Assembly: GCA_963931865.1 (NCBI GenBank)
Contig: OZ007509.1
Span: 186,001-250,000 of the forward strand
Direction of reading: 5' to 3'
DNA from: Axinella damicornis
Taxonomy: Eukaryota; Porifera; Demospongiae; Axinellida; Axinellidae
DNA: 64,000 nucleotides
Below are positions 21,023 to 43,670 of the stretch, piece by piece. The notes under the pieces are model-generated. The model was not told the DNA's origin. It saw only the letters and a program-made list of their open reading frames with translations, and searched no databases. Position numbers and translations under genes: made by a program. The first letter of the stretch is position 1. Every line of letters begins with the position of its first letter.

Positions 21023-24000
21023 ATGGCGACTCCTGTGACTGTTCTGCGTGAGCTACCAGCGGCCGTGAGGGTGGGTATCAGCCTGGCCCCATCTGTACGC
21101 ATACAGAGAGTGGTGTCTGCCGTTGAGGAGGCCGCCAAAAATGTGAGGCTTGTTTAAACTTCAGACCCTCACTCGATGTCGAGTGAGAGGCTACTAGTAC
21201 TAATGCAGTCAAGAACGTGACCAATATATCCTAGAGATTGAGTAAGGTAGGGCGGGGTAATTCGGGCCACGGGGTAATTCGGGCCACTTCAACTTCAAGT
21301 CAACGGTAACTAAAAACGGACAGACTTTAGGCAAACTTCTGGCCATGTATATCCAGGGACTCAACCTGCCTACAACTCACTAGAAGCAAGAATCCAATGG
21401 ATGCTTCTTTCCTGTTGCAACGTTGAAGTGGCCCGAATTACCCCGTACTATACCGTGGCCCGAATTACCCTGCCCTACCTTACGAGAATTTATAAATTAT
21501 ATATTTTTTATTATAGCGAGGGGCAACCGCACTCCTGGTAGCCGTTGCAACGCCGCGGTTGCCTCGCCGTAGCGAAGCTAGCTAACTTATTGCAATTCCT
21601 TCCAATTAACGCACATGCCACGTGGCTCAGTCGATCGCGAGCAATGGCGACCAAGGAAGACAAGACAGCACTCACAACTTTGGCATGTGAGTTTTGGCAT
21701 GTAAGCGTCAGTTAACGACAGCGATCACGGCTGTGTGGTCAGAATCTTCGTGTGCCTTTCCTAAGAACGGTACTGCCACCGGAAGTCGGAGAGAGCGCTC
21801 GAGCAATGGCGGCCACGGCGAGACAAAAGCGCTCATATCTCCACCACCAAGGTGAGTTTCAGCTCCAAAATTGTACGGTTGGGACAGTGCATGATAGCGA
21901 TCATGAAGGTGTAGTCAGAATCTTCGTAGGCCATTCCTATCACTCGAACGAGTTATTTATATTATATTATATTACATTACGCGGCACTTTATTTCCTATA
22001 CCAGGAGTGTAACTATCCTTTCAAACTGTCGTCATGCATGTCATGCAGGACCCCATTTCTCGAATATTTGCACACCAACTCTTGTACTGGACTCATAGAC
22101 CTTATCTGTGGTACTGTGTAGCTATGCAGCTATCTGACTTTGCCAAAGGCCTGTCTTCACTCTTGACAAATTATGCTTTTCTTTGTTCTAAATCATGGCG
22201 ACATCAGTGTGCACTTATTCACTATATGCAGTTGACCTTATAACAGAAATGTAGGCCTAACCACGTTCTCAATAAACGTCCATTGTATGAGTGGCAACAA
22301 GACAGCAGAAATGCAAGCAGCTGCATAGCTGTCTTCGAAGACTTTCACTGTTAAGTAGTTAGCGTAAAGTTCAGGGTGATTGCTGCGTAGATAGCAAGAA
22401 CTCTTTCATCATACCAAGCCATTGTTTTGCCACTCAACATGGCTGCCTGCATTCATTGCATAACCCATATTGTGGTACAGGTGGGCAGGGCCATCCCCCC
22501 CAGGGTGGTGGCCGTCACCAAGAAACATTCGGTGGAGAAGGTGCAGTGGGCCTACCGGAAGGGTCTGAGACACTTTGGCGAGAACTACGTGAGGCTTCAG
22601 TACATTCATTGGTTGTCCCAAAAACACAATATTGATACAGAATTGACCAATCACATTCGGCATTTGATCGTATTCAATATTGCGTTTTTGAACAGCCAGC
22701 CTGAAATTTACAGTATCAAGAGGAATAATAATTATAGTCCTGTGAACATGGTGTGTTTTATGCCCTCCCCGTATTGGCTAGTACATGTAAATGAATACAG
22801 AGCACCCACTAGTTAGGTTTGCACACCACTGCCAGGAGCTGGGAGCCATGCTGAACTTGAACCCACTTTCAGTCTAGTCATACCTGAAGAGTTATTATTT
22901 TCCAGCGATAAGGGTAGAATATTCAAATGGATTGTTAGCTGAGGTAAAGGTTCAGACACCTGTATCTGCGAGCAAGACCCCTCGTTGCTGTGAGAAGGCA
23001 TGATTATGTGGTAACACTTGCCCTTTTATCAGGTACAAGAACTTCACAGCAAGGCCAACCATTTGCAGGTACATCTATAGACACCATTCTGGGATGCACT
23101 GATCCACTCCTGACCTGTGTTGCCTCCACATCCAGACGCTGGATGGCATCAGATGGCACTACATAGGTCACCTTCAGAGAAACAAGACCAAGCTATTGAT
23201 GGGTGAGTTGTCACAGCTCAACCTCCCTGTTACCATGGTGTAGCAATGAAATAGCCTCGTTCCCAGTCCCACGCCCAGCCTTTCGTCACTTGTAGTACTG
23301 CAAGCGACGAAAAGATTGTTGTGGGAATGGGAACGAGGCTAGCAATGAAGGCTGTGCATCACACTCCTTACAGCCAAAACTAGACTTAAAGCATGATTCA
23401 AGCCAAGTCAGAGTATAACTGCCGGTAGTGCAGCTGTGGTCTCTGTCCCCTGCAGAGTGCCCGCGTTTGTGGATGGTGGAGACAGTGGACAAATGGCAGA
23501 CTGCCAGCATGCTGGACCACCACTGGGGGCTAAGGGAGAAGGGAGATCCCCTGAGAGTGCTGGTTCAAGTCAACACCAGCGGAGAACTGAGTGAGTAACA
23601 CAGAGAGATTGTGCTGCCATATCTCTAGTGCATTATGAGGTGTTCATATCTCCCCAGCCCTTTGTTGTCTGGACCTTTGGCCCCCTCACAGTTCTTTGTG
23701 CCTTTGTCTATTAATTTTGTGAATGTCCTTGTGACTGTGGCCCTATTTAAATCCAGGTGTTGTTGAGTCTGGTCATCACTGATACCAGTGCTCCTGCAAG
23801 TGCAGCTACCGCAGCAGGCCAGATCCGATTGGTCTGAGCTAACAGTACAATATCCTGAATGTGTATGCATGGTTCAGGGTTGTATGCTCTGACCAATGCA
23901 TGGGCGTAGCAAGTGGTCTGGCCGGTCCAGTTTTGGCCGGACCACTTTTTCACTCGAACAAGAAGAAAAGTTCCTTCTTGGCTTCCATCAGTGCTTTACA

Positions 24001-25227
24001 GCATGGCAGAGAAAGTCATCGAAGTGCAGTACTGACTTTTCTCATGCTTTCACCAGTCCACGCGACTCGAAACTCAATATTCAGGGGCTAGAGACGAGAC
24101 CAACACACGGAATGGAGACAGGGCTAACGTGCACCGCCTTACTCTCGAGTAGAGTCGAGTTTGAGTGGCATGGAGATGGCGTTGATGTACTACACAGAAC
24201 TGAAAAACAGAAAGGTTAGAAGTGGCAGTGTAGTTCAAAGCATGAAGGTGCTACGAGAGCCAATCCAGGTAGCTGAAAAAGCGAAGGTGAAAAAAATTTC
24301 CACGCTTCGCGCGGATTTCATCACCACTATGCGGCTCTATGCACTGCCTTCGGCAGTGGCCGTACCACTCAAAAATAGCTTGCTACGGGCCTGCAATGTG
24401 TATGCATGGTTCAGGGTTGTATGCTCTGACCAATGTGTATGCTCTGACCAATGTCTATGCATGGCGGTTGGGAGGTTGCCATGGAGTGTTATGGTGATTG
24501 TTCCCTCCCGCAGACAAGCATGGCTGCCAGCCAGAGGAGAGCGTGGAGCTGGCTCACTGTATCGTGAATGACTGCAAGCACCTGGCCTTCTGTGGGCTCA
24601 TGACCATCGGCAGGGTCCGCCACCTCCCTGGTCCCAACCCAGACTTCCTGGTACCAATGAGTCATTTTTACTCTAGTCTTGCACATGGTGACCAGGTGTG
24701 ATTGTCTCTTTGTGTGTTGCGCTGGTCTTTGCATTGTGTAGTCAGTAGGTTGATATCAACTGTAGCCTGGTTCCCGGGCCAATGAAGACGTCCTGGGAAC
24801 GAGTCTGGTCCAACATGAACCCTGGGCACACTTCAAGTTAGACATTTCCTTCTGCAGGCGCTACTGCGATGTTCTGTGGAGGTGCGGGAGTCACTAGGGA
24901 GTGAGAGGCCGCTTGAACTGAGCATGGGCATGTCTGCTGACTTCCACCACGCAGTAAGTGGACATGCTCAGGGCTGGGGGTAGCAGTGGACATGCTCGGG
25001 GCTGGGGGTAGCAGTGTATCATAGCACACAGTAAGTGGACATGCTCAGGGCTGGGGGTAGCAGTGTATAAGTGGACATGCTCAGAGCAGGGGGTAGCAGC
25101 GTATCATAGCACGCAGTTGGGGAAACTGTCAGTGATGGATCATGCACTCTCCTTCCCCTCCTCTCAGATTCAGCTTGGAAGTACCAACTTGCGTATTGGT
25201 ACAGCACTGTTTGGCCCCAGAGACTGA
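21023..25227 (+). CDS. PLPBP: PLPBP, pyridoxal phosphate homeostasis protein (YggS/PROSC family)
   Basis: Binds pyridoxal 5'-phosphate and keeps vitamin B6 vitamers in balance. Eight exons: 21023-21142, 22481-22588, 23033-23068, 23136-23202, 23456-23590, 24514-24650, 24858-24953, 25168-25227 (TGA); all phases agree, giving 252 residues against 275 in humans. The PLP-binding lysine is in PPRVVAVTKKHSVEKV (Lys about 54). Other family blocks are GLRHFGENYVQEL, IRWHYIGHLQRNK, VLVQVNTSGE, LAFCGLMTIGR, LSMGMSADFHHAI and STNLRIGTALFGPRD. An earlier ATG at 21006 is out of frame. Intron 1 (1.3 kb) holds a fold-back and a dispersed repeat; intron 5 holds a 0.5-kb insertion. The exon 7 donor lies inside a small tandem repeat. 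Convergent with the myosin light chain gene. Confidence 0.95.
21243..21482. mobile_element. Fold-back element in PLPBP intron 1
   Basis: TAAGGTAGGGCGGGGTAATT at the left pairs with the right end AATTACCCTGCCCTACCTTA. Inside each arm the word GGGTAATTCGGGCCAC, or its complement, is repeated. It is consistent with a TA duplication as in Tc1/mariner-type elements, but the edges are uncertain. No coding potential. Confidence 0.7.
21520..21840. repeat. Dispersed repeat, copy A
   Basis: About 320 bp that match 28712-29027 over nearly their whole length, for example CAACCGCACTCCTGGTAGC, CCAATTAACGCACATGCCAC, GAGTTTTGGCATGTAAGC and GAGAGAGCGCTCGAGCAA against closely similar words in the other copy. 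No terminal repeats or coding region seen; family unknown. Confidence 0.8.
23252..23341. mobile_element. TAGYCTCGTTCCCAG MITE, 90 bp, in PLPBP intron 4
   Basis: Starts TAGCCTCGTTCCCAGTCCCA and ends TGGGAACGAGGCTA. Flanked by GCAATGAAA and GCAATGAAG, an 8-of-9 target duplication. Confidence 0.88.
23858..24435. mobile_element. Insertion flanked by identical 41-bp direct repeats (PLPBP intron 5)
   Basis: The same 41 bases (starting AATGTGTATGCATGGTTCAG, ending GCTCTGACCAATG) occur at 23858-23898 and 24395-24435. The roughly 500-bp segment between them begins CATGGGCGTAGCAAG and ends CTTGCTACGGGC, a short inverted pair, and contains GGTCTGGCC/GGCCGGACCAC words. No coding region. It may be a non-autonomous DNA element whose target was itself duplicated, or a segmental duplication. 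Confidence 0.7.
24951..25110. repeat. Tandem repeat that includes the PLPBP exon 7 splice donor
   Basis: Units contain GCAGTAAGTGGACATGCTC followed by GGGCTGGGGGTAGCAG. The first AGTAAGT is the true exon 7 donor (exon ends at 24953). A second CAGTAAGT at about 25029 and a variant TATAAGT at about 25068 follow, with extra half-units between them. Confidence 0.85.
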
Positions 25228-25729
25228 TGGTCTGCAGCTCTGCTTCACCACCATACACATACGTTGTACCCACCATAATATTATGTCAAATCATGTACAG
25301 TCATCATTCACCGCTCTTGTATCAAGACTCTCCAACATTCATTACCATGTATACAGCAGGTTATTCCTTATGGGGAATATTATCACCATCAGTCATCTCT
25401 CCACCAGCCTCTCAGAAACTACCATTTCGTTATTTAACTGTGTTTTCCTCAGGCCCAGCAGATCGAGGTAAACATGTACCAAGTTACCGGTATATTACAT
25501 TATTTATGTACTGACTTTAATGTTACATTACCACCCATAGAAAGTTAACTTGTGGTCCTTGTTTATTGAGTTTTATTACTACAAATTATAAAGATGGACA
25601 TGATTGGGTAAGTACATTGCACATAACTCTGCATTTCGTTCCCTACACTGAATTACATAAAAACTAGTCGTAGTGCAGCTTCTATTTCCAAGCTGTATAC
25701 TGCTAAGATGAGTGAAGGCAGGGAGAGAG

Positions 25730-28253
25730 CTATTGTTCATCCTTTGTGCCGTGCTTCAGGATGCGAGTGAATGCCCCATAGTCAAAGTTGCCATTGCTGT
25801 CTACTGGTGCCCCACGTAGCATTTGGTCCACCTGTGTGTGTTGTGTGTACATGTGTTTGGGTGGGGTGGAGGACTTTTAGGACGACAAATGGTAGGAAAA
25901 CAATGTGTACTTGAGCCTCAGTAAGCTAGAGTACCTGTACACGTTATGATACATGCTGCATACCAAGCATGGCCCACACTACACGGGAATGTGTAGCTAC
26001 ACTAGGCTGCTTCCATACCCGCCCCCATCAGGCACTCCCAATCACCAGGTCACAAGGTAAACAACACACACACAGTCTAGTCCAGTCTACTCCCACATCC
26101 AACTCTCGTAATACTAGAAGTATATTATACTAACTTTAACACACAAACTAACATCAGTACTGGATGGCATTCAACACTTGTGCTTACCTCGGCATCAGTG
26201 AATCTGTCTCCCATTGTGGTCAGCAGTTCTCTCAAACTGTATTGTGGATAGGAGAGAGTCACGGCTGGCACATAATAATAGACAGTGCAGTTGCGTTGTA
26301 TTTCATGTAATTTTTGTGTGTGACTCACCGGTCCTCATGCACGTGTCCTGTACCTTCCTCGTCAAAGCAGGCAAACGCATTTCGAATCACATCCTCGGGA
26401 TCAGTGCCTAATGTGGACAAAGAAATACCACACAGTCAAGACAGAGACACACCAATCTAATGACTCTGATGTTAGCATTGCTGTATCCAAGCATGTTAGC
26501 TGTTGTCTCCATGCACAATGCCAACATGAGCTCTAGTTGGAAGCCGTCAGAAGCTTTGTAGATATGTCCATACATGGTAATACCAGAACACCCACTTAAC
26601 TGCGGCACTGCCAGATGAGTGAACTTCCACCAACTATGGCAACTGAAGTATGAGGAGCATGTAGAACACTATGGCATCTCACGGCTGATATATATGTGAT
26701 CTGCTGGCCTATGCTGTGGTGATCTCCTAGCCTATGGTATGGTGATCTCCTAGCCTATGCTGTGGTGGTGATCTCCTAGCCTATGCTGAGATGACCTCCC
26801 AGCCTATGGTGTGGTGATCTCGTAGCCTTCTCATGGCTGAGCCTGGGCTGAACCTACCAGTGAGCTTCTCTCCGAACAGGGTTAAGAACATGGTGAAGTT
26901 GAGGGGTCCCGGGGCCTCTGACATCATCCCATCCACCACCTTGTCGCTCGGCTCCTGGCCTGAGGGGGCGGGGAGAAGGAAGAGATGGAAGGAGTGAGGG
27001 GAGGGGGAGGAGGGAAGGGAGAGGACAGTTGGATATCTTGTCTAACCTAATCACGACATGGGCTACTGTGACACTTCCTGTAGCAGTTCCTGCAGTGAAC
27101 TATTACATCACAACATCAAAAGTTCACACAAGCTCACCCAGTGAGGCCAGCATGTCCTTGAGATCCTCGTGGTCAATGAAGCCATCCCTGTTCTGATCGA
27201 TCATGTTGAAGGCCTGTGTGTGTGTGTGTGTGCGTGTGTGTGTGTGTTGTGTGTGTGCGTGTTGTGTGTGTGCGTGTGTGTGCGTGTTGTGTGTGTGCGT
27301 GTGTGTGCGTGTTGTGTGTGTGCGTGTGTGTGTGTGTTGTGTGTGATATCGGATACACAATATTATGTTTACAAAGATGTGGGTGCAATGTGGGAGAATT
27401 CTGACCATAAAATGCCAATCGTCCATTACATGGATGAAATATCAAGCTAACAATGTGAAGACCACACTCCACACCAGTAAACAGGTATGTGTACTTCTCC
27501 CTTGCTCCGACTGTAGAGGCATTTCACGTACTGCATCAGCCAACACCCCATCCCAGTCTGCTATGGTGCAGTTGTAGCAGGACATGAGACAAAGCTACAC
27601 TTGCACAGTATAGACCTGTCACCACATGTGGATACTTTTGTGATGCTGAGTGACACATGCAGCCCGCAACTGTTTGTATTGACAGTAAGGAAACAACAGA
27701 TGCACGTCTTTATCACCACTCATACAACAGAAGAAAATAAGATGTGTAGTTGAGCATATACAGTGTGATGAAGTGCAATGACAACTGAATGGCATATGGT
27801 CTATATACAAACTTGGCCCCATTTCCGATAACAACACTCTGCTAAGATGAGTGTGTCGTGTGTGCATGTGTTGGGGGGCTGACCTCCTTGAACTCTTGAA
27901 TCTGTGCCTGGTCAAACATGGCAAAGATGTTTGAGGTGGCTCTCTGGCCACGCTTCTTGGGGTGCTTCTTGCCTGCTGCCCTTGCTCGACTCTGGAATCA
28001 GGGAGGGAACAGTTTAATCCACCCATAGAGAGTCATGATCCAATACAATTCGCCTTGTCCGCAGTGTGACTGGCTATACAAAGGCTATCTAACACAGGCG
28101 GGCTGGGTTTCCCTGCCGCAGGTTTAACATCTTGCCAATTGTCAATCAATCAATCATATCTTTTTAGTCCCTTGCAATTGCGCTAGGTTAGTCTGTGTAG
28201 TACCTCCGGCCACAAGGTTATTCTAGACCTGACTATACAGCAACACTCACCAT
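25730..28253 (-). CDS. MYL9: Myosin regulatory light chain, non-muscle/smooth type (MYL9/MYL12)
   Basis: Binds the neck of myosin II; phosphorylation by MLCK/ROCK activates the motor. Seven exons: 28253-28251, 27991-27884, 27213-27138, 26959-26858, 26407-26329, 26236-26188, 25831-25730 (TAG), giving 172 residues, the usual family length. Exon 1 codes only for the initiator ATG. The phosphorylation site is intact: [16 protein letters not shown], with Thr20/Ser21 equivalent to human Thr18/Ser19. The first EF-hand [12 protein letters not shown] keeps the divalent-cation ligands. The regions [39 protein letters not shown] and [16 protein letters not shown] are nearly identical to vertebrate MYL9/12. 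Introns contain a CA repeat and a 20-30-bp minisatellite near 26690-26830. The symbol marks the family; MYL9 and MYL12 cannot be told apart here. Confidence 0.95.
26690..26835. repeat. Minisatellite in myosin light chain intron 4
   Basis: Five imperfect units around GTGATCTCCTAGCCTATGCT, 22-28 bp each. Confidence 0.85.
27214..27345. repeat. TG/CA microsatellite in myosin light chain intron 2
   Basis: Roughly 130 bp of TGTGTG with interspersed TGCG and TTG; it directly abuts the exon 3 acceptor on the minus strand. The many open frames here come from the repeat. Confidence 0.97.
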
Positions 28254-28711
28254 TTTGATCTGTCTTCAAGAAATCCTGTTGAGCTAGACTTCAAAACCCT
28301 CCGGACTGTTCGCGGACCTATTACGGTTCGACCCAACTACGGTTTCCTCCGTCCTTCCGTTCAGTTGTGGTTGACAAACATTCCAAGAATTTTTTTATAG
28401 CGCTATGCGGTCTCTAGCGGCGCGCGCAAAATAATCATAACCGGTATTCATAATTCAAAGTATACAGTTGCAGTGATACACAGAGCAGGTCTTCTACGCT
28501 GGAGTTCTTGGTCGCCTGCAGTGAGGAAAGTAAATGCACTCAGTGACTGCTTAGCCTCAAGCCTTACAAGTCAGAACATTAGCCTCTGTGGTGTACAGTA
28601 TACTAAATTATTACAGAGCCACACAGATACTCTGTCGCACTCCTGGATACTAGGCCTGAGCCTATTATGCTCAAAATGTGACCTATTATTCGTTCCGCGA
28701 GATTTATTCTT

Positions 28712-29027
28712 ACGAGCGGCAACCACACTCCTGGTAGCAATTGCAACCCCGGTTGTGATTCACCGTAGTATAAGCTAAGTATTGCAGTTTGTTCCAATTA
28801 ACGCACACGCCACATAGCAACCACGCTCAGCCGATCGCTAGCAATGGCAGCCAAAGGGAGACAAGAATTATTATAGCACTCACAACTTCGACAGCATGGT
28901 GAGTTTTGGCATGTAAGCATCAGTGAATGACTGTGTTCATTGCCGGCCGTGTGGTCAGAATCTTTGTGTGCCCTTCCTAAGGGCTGTACTGCCAACGAAA
29001 GTCTAAGAGAGCGCTCGAGCAAATTCA
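28712..29027. repeat. Dispersed repeat, copy B
   Basis: Second copy of the repeat at 21520-21840, same orientation, clearly similar but with several small indels. Examples: CAACCACACTCCTGGTAGC, GTGAGTTTTGGCATGTAAGC, GAGAGCGCTCGAGCAA. Confidence 0.8.
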
Positions 29028-29260
29028 ACTAGGAGAATGCAGGGCATTGTGGGGCTCGCCTAACGTACTGCATGTCAATAAAGTTAATTGCCTGAAAGAA
29101 CATGAAGACGATTTTTAGTAGGGGTATGTCCATAGATATATATCTATGGTATGGATATTCTCTGCATCTAATTGTTTCACTTTGTTGTCTAAGACAAGTG
29201 ATTTGCACTATCACTTTGCATTGTATATTGATTTGCACTGGCCAGAGCACTGTAGGCTAT

Positions 29261-29297
29261 TAGCCTAGTTTCAAGTGTGGGCCTGGGAACGAGGCTA
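29261..29297. mobile_element. TAGYCTCGTTCCCAG MITE, 37 bp, decayed
   Basis: TAGCCTAGTTTCAAGTGTGG to CCTGGGAACGAGGCTA. Flanks GTAGGCTAT and GTAGACTAC match at 7 of 9 bases, as expected for an aged duplication. Confidence 0.7.
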
Positions 29298-29978
29298 GTA
29301 GACTACCGGTACGTGGTAGGTAGGTGTATACCTTGGGCCTCTGCTTGATGACGGTCTGCAGTATCAAGTTCGTAGCTCATGCTCCGTTCAGTGTGGAGTG
29401 TCAAGTTTGTTGTACGTAGACTACGACACTACGTTGAGCCAATACCGTTGTCGTTCATTGCTGTCTGCACTGAGTTTCAAGTTCGTGGTAGCCTCCTTCT
29501 CAGCTTTTCGTCGCTTCCGTACTGAGCCCATTCGTTCACGGCGATCTAGAGTTTCAAGTTTGTAGTACACCGGCGTAAACGCAGCAGGCTCAACTCGGAA
29601 CTTGGCTGTCGTGCATTATGACTAGCACGCGGGCGGGGCGCACTTGGATATACGGTCATACGCTAAGCAAACAGACATCCAGCAAACAGACGGACACCCT
29701 GAGAACACGACTATGTGGGGCTCGCTCAGGCTCGCCCCAATAATGCCCAGTTAAGAGTTCACAGAAGACCCCAAACTCCCCCAGCTTACACACACACACA
29801 CCCTTTCTTGGCAGAATGGGGAGGAGCCATTACGGGCTCCTGTGGAGGAGGAACATAACCAGCAACTACACACCACATTCGTGAATCTGACTCCTTATTC
29901 CAGTACACCAAAAGCAAAACCACCCAGCTGTCCTGGTACCAACAGTTAATGACAGCTGTCACCACTCACCAGCTGTCC

Positions 29979-31619
29979 TCATGACGTATCCATGGACTGG
30001 ACGTCCTTCTCCTTGTGCTTGCCCTTCTCCTTATCAGCAAGCTTGGGCTTCGCTTTTCGCTCCAAAATCCTCCGACGATCCTTGTCCAGCTTTAACTTGG
30101 TAATCTCAACCTAGATGAGATCACATGTCTGATGACACTGTAGTGGACGTGCAGAGCTCTGCAGACTCCACACTCACTTCATGCATCTACCTACAGTGAC
30201 GATAGCCTCGTACCCAGGCTCATTTCCTCTTGGGAGGAAAGTACATAGCAATATTCTTGGGAGGAAAGTACCTAGCAATGTTCTTGGGAGGAAAGTGTTC
30301 TTGGGAGGAAAGTGCCAGCAGTGTTCTTATCAAAAATCTTCCGGCGCAGGAGACGAGTATGACAAAGATGATCACTGGTAAGGCTTGAACTTCACTCCAA
30401 AAAAATTGTAAGCCATGTAGCAGAAGTAAACAGCTTGACCCCCAGGTGGGAAGAGCCTGGGTACAAGGTTACTGTGACCAGCTCATAGGTCTCACATTGC
30501 TACCTCCCTGCACAGCACTCACATTGCTAGGGTGGATGCCGCAGAACACTGAGGCTCCATTAGCTTTCTCCCTCTGGATACGGTCAATGTGGAGCACCCA
30601 CCTCTTTCTGTATACCTAAACAACACAAACACACGATCTCAACACATCCTTGCATGTACCTAGTCCCGTTCCCAGACCACTTTTCACATGCGGAGGGGAA
30701 ATAGTCTGGTGAACAGAATATTATGTTTTGGTTCTTTCCGTCAGAATGTTGGCGGAGCAATCAGATTGCTTTGCGAAAGTGATGAGATTAATGGTGACCG
30801 TGAAAGCTAAGCGATCTAGGTGTTGTGCAGAAGACTAGGCTACGCAGACGTGAACTACACCACGAGAAGGCTGTCAGGAAACGGTCGGGATGTGTTTGTG
30901 TGTAATCGGCAGTGGAAAGTTTGAATGCCAGTAAGAGTGCTCCAGTGTCTCTCCAGAGGTATTTCATTCTGCGGATCTTCTCTCCTGGGCGTTTGGAACC
31001 TCCGTGGAAGACAACCTTTGCTTCAGGACGGTGTTATAGTGTGCTATGAAGTTCCACAGTTCATATGACTTCAGACATTACATCGTTACGTCACCATTTT
31101 GCAACCACAAGGAGCATTGAATATTCTGTTCACCAGACTAATATGCAAAAAATGGTCTGGGAAGGAGGCTAGTATGTACCCTAGTTCGTCCCACTAAGAG
31201 AAATGCACACATTGCTACGAGTGAGCATACACACACTGTGTATCAACAGTCAGGTTCACCACCCTTGAAGAGTACACCTGATACTAGTTCATAGAGCCTG
31301 ACACAGGACACAGGCAAATCTCCTCTTCAATAGTCTAGTTCCCAGACCCAACCCGCGAGGTCTGGAAACCAGAGTAATCTCCCCTACCTCCCAATCAACG
31401 TACTTGCAACACTTTGGCAGGTTGCTGGCCCTTGTAGTGCCCTCGGGTCACGATTACTTCATCGTCCTTCCTGACGGGCATGGAGCGGACATTGTGCTTA
31501 GTTCGCAAGTCCTTTGAGAGGGGCGCACTCATGAGCTTCCTTCGTACGCTGGAGGGCGCCGAGAAGTGACGCTTGCGGCACTTTCTGCGCGACGATGACA
31601 CTGTCTTACTGAACTTCAT
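29979..31619 (-). CDS. RPL26: RPL26, 60S ribosomal protein uL24
   Basis: Structural protein of the cytosolic large ribosomal subunit near the exit tunnel. Three exons: 31619-31404, 30615-30523 and 30110-29979 (TGA); phase 0 at both junctions, 146 residues against 145 in humans. The sequence has [40 protein letters not shown], the KOW-type segment, and [20 protein letters not shown], all close to eukaryotic RPL26. The C-terminus is Lys-rich, ending KDVQSMDTS. Intron 1 contains two nested transposons (30661-31171). Upstream, on the minus strand, the presumed transcript start carries a pyrimidine tract CTCCTTTCTTTC typical of TOP mRNAs. Divergent from STK10, with 182 bp between start codons. Confidence 0.97.
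30661..31171. mobile_element. TAGYCTCGTTCCCAG MITE interrupted by a second element
   Basis: Outer ends: TAGTCCCGTTCCCAGACC and GGTCTGGGAAGGAGGCTA. Flanked by GCATGTACC and GTATGTACC (8 of 9). Removing the inner element at 30704-31138 leaves a short copy of about 74 bp like the others. It lies in RPL26 intron 1. Confidence 0.88.
30704..31138. mobile_element. 435-bp MITE with TA target duplication, nested
   Basis: Terminal inverted repeats GTCTGGTGAACAGAATATT and AATATTCTGTTCACCAGAC are exact over 19 bases. TA lies on each side (30702-30703, 31139-31140), the signature of Tc1/mariner-type transposition. No coding sequence. Confidence 0.88.
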
Positions 31620-31801
31620 CTCTATACAAGCCGAAAGAAAGGAGCACGTGGCGGGGGCGACGTTTTACGGAAATGTGCGAGTAGACAGATTGATTGATAG
31701 GGATTCCCTCATGCAAATCGTCGTTCGCAAATTGTTGTATGGAATTCCCAGTACACTTGTACCGATCATCTATCCTCTGACAGTCCGGTCATCGTTTCGA
31801 A
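31620..31801. promoter_or_regulatory. Bidirectional promoter RPL26/STK10 with TOP motif and E-box
   Basis: 182 bp between divergent ATGs. On the minus strand CTCCTTTCTTTCGG (31644-31631) lies just before the RPL26 ATG and looks like a 5' terminal oligopyrimidine tract, which would place RPL26 under mTOR-dependent translational control. CACGTG, an E-box, is at 31645-31650. Function is inferred from position and motif. Confidence 0.6.
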
Positions 31802-43355
<11,554 letters not shown>

Positions 43356-43625
43356 CACACGGACATCACTCACATACCAGAATAGAGACATTGGACTATA
43401 AATGGCGTTGCTCATGTGACATCAGTCAGGCACATGGGGATCGACACTCAGGGTGGCGTGTTTATATTTATTGGACTACGTTGTATATAAGTGTTGCTGT
43501 GAGCTCCATTTGATACTACTGTGCATAAACCTTTGTACAAAATTATGAGTTTTATTGTGTGACTAATCATGAGGTGTTATGTCACGTCGGTACTAGCTAA
43601 AATAATACTGGTTCCCACATGCAGG

Positions 43626-43670
43626 TAGTCTCATTCGGCCAGACCCCGAACGCGTCTGGGAACGAGACTA
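43626..43670. mobile_element. TAGYCTCGTTCCCAG MITE, 45 bp
   Basis: TAGTCTCATTCGGCCAGACC to GTCTGGGAACGAGACTA, flanked by ACATGCAGG and ACATGCATG (8 of 9). It lies between STK10 and FAM204A; the rest of that 394-bp gap shows nothing else. Confidence 0.88.

Larger units (their letters stand above)
28254..29978. other. Spacer between myosin light chain and RPL26
   Basis: Holds the presumed myosin light chain promoter at its left end, dispersed repeat copy B (28712-29027) and a MITE (29261-29297). Between 29330 and 29620, words like TTTCAAGTTCGTAGT recur irregularly four times. No gene recognised. Confidence 0.65.

Noticed and set aside
27124..27472. Several open frames over the CA/TG repeat
   Set aside because: Dinucleotide repeats are open in all frames; the real exon 3 of the myosin light chain ends at the repeat edge.
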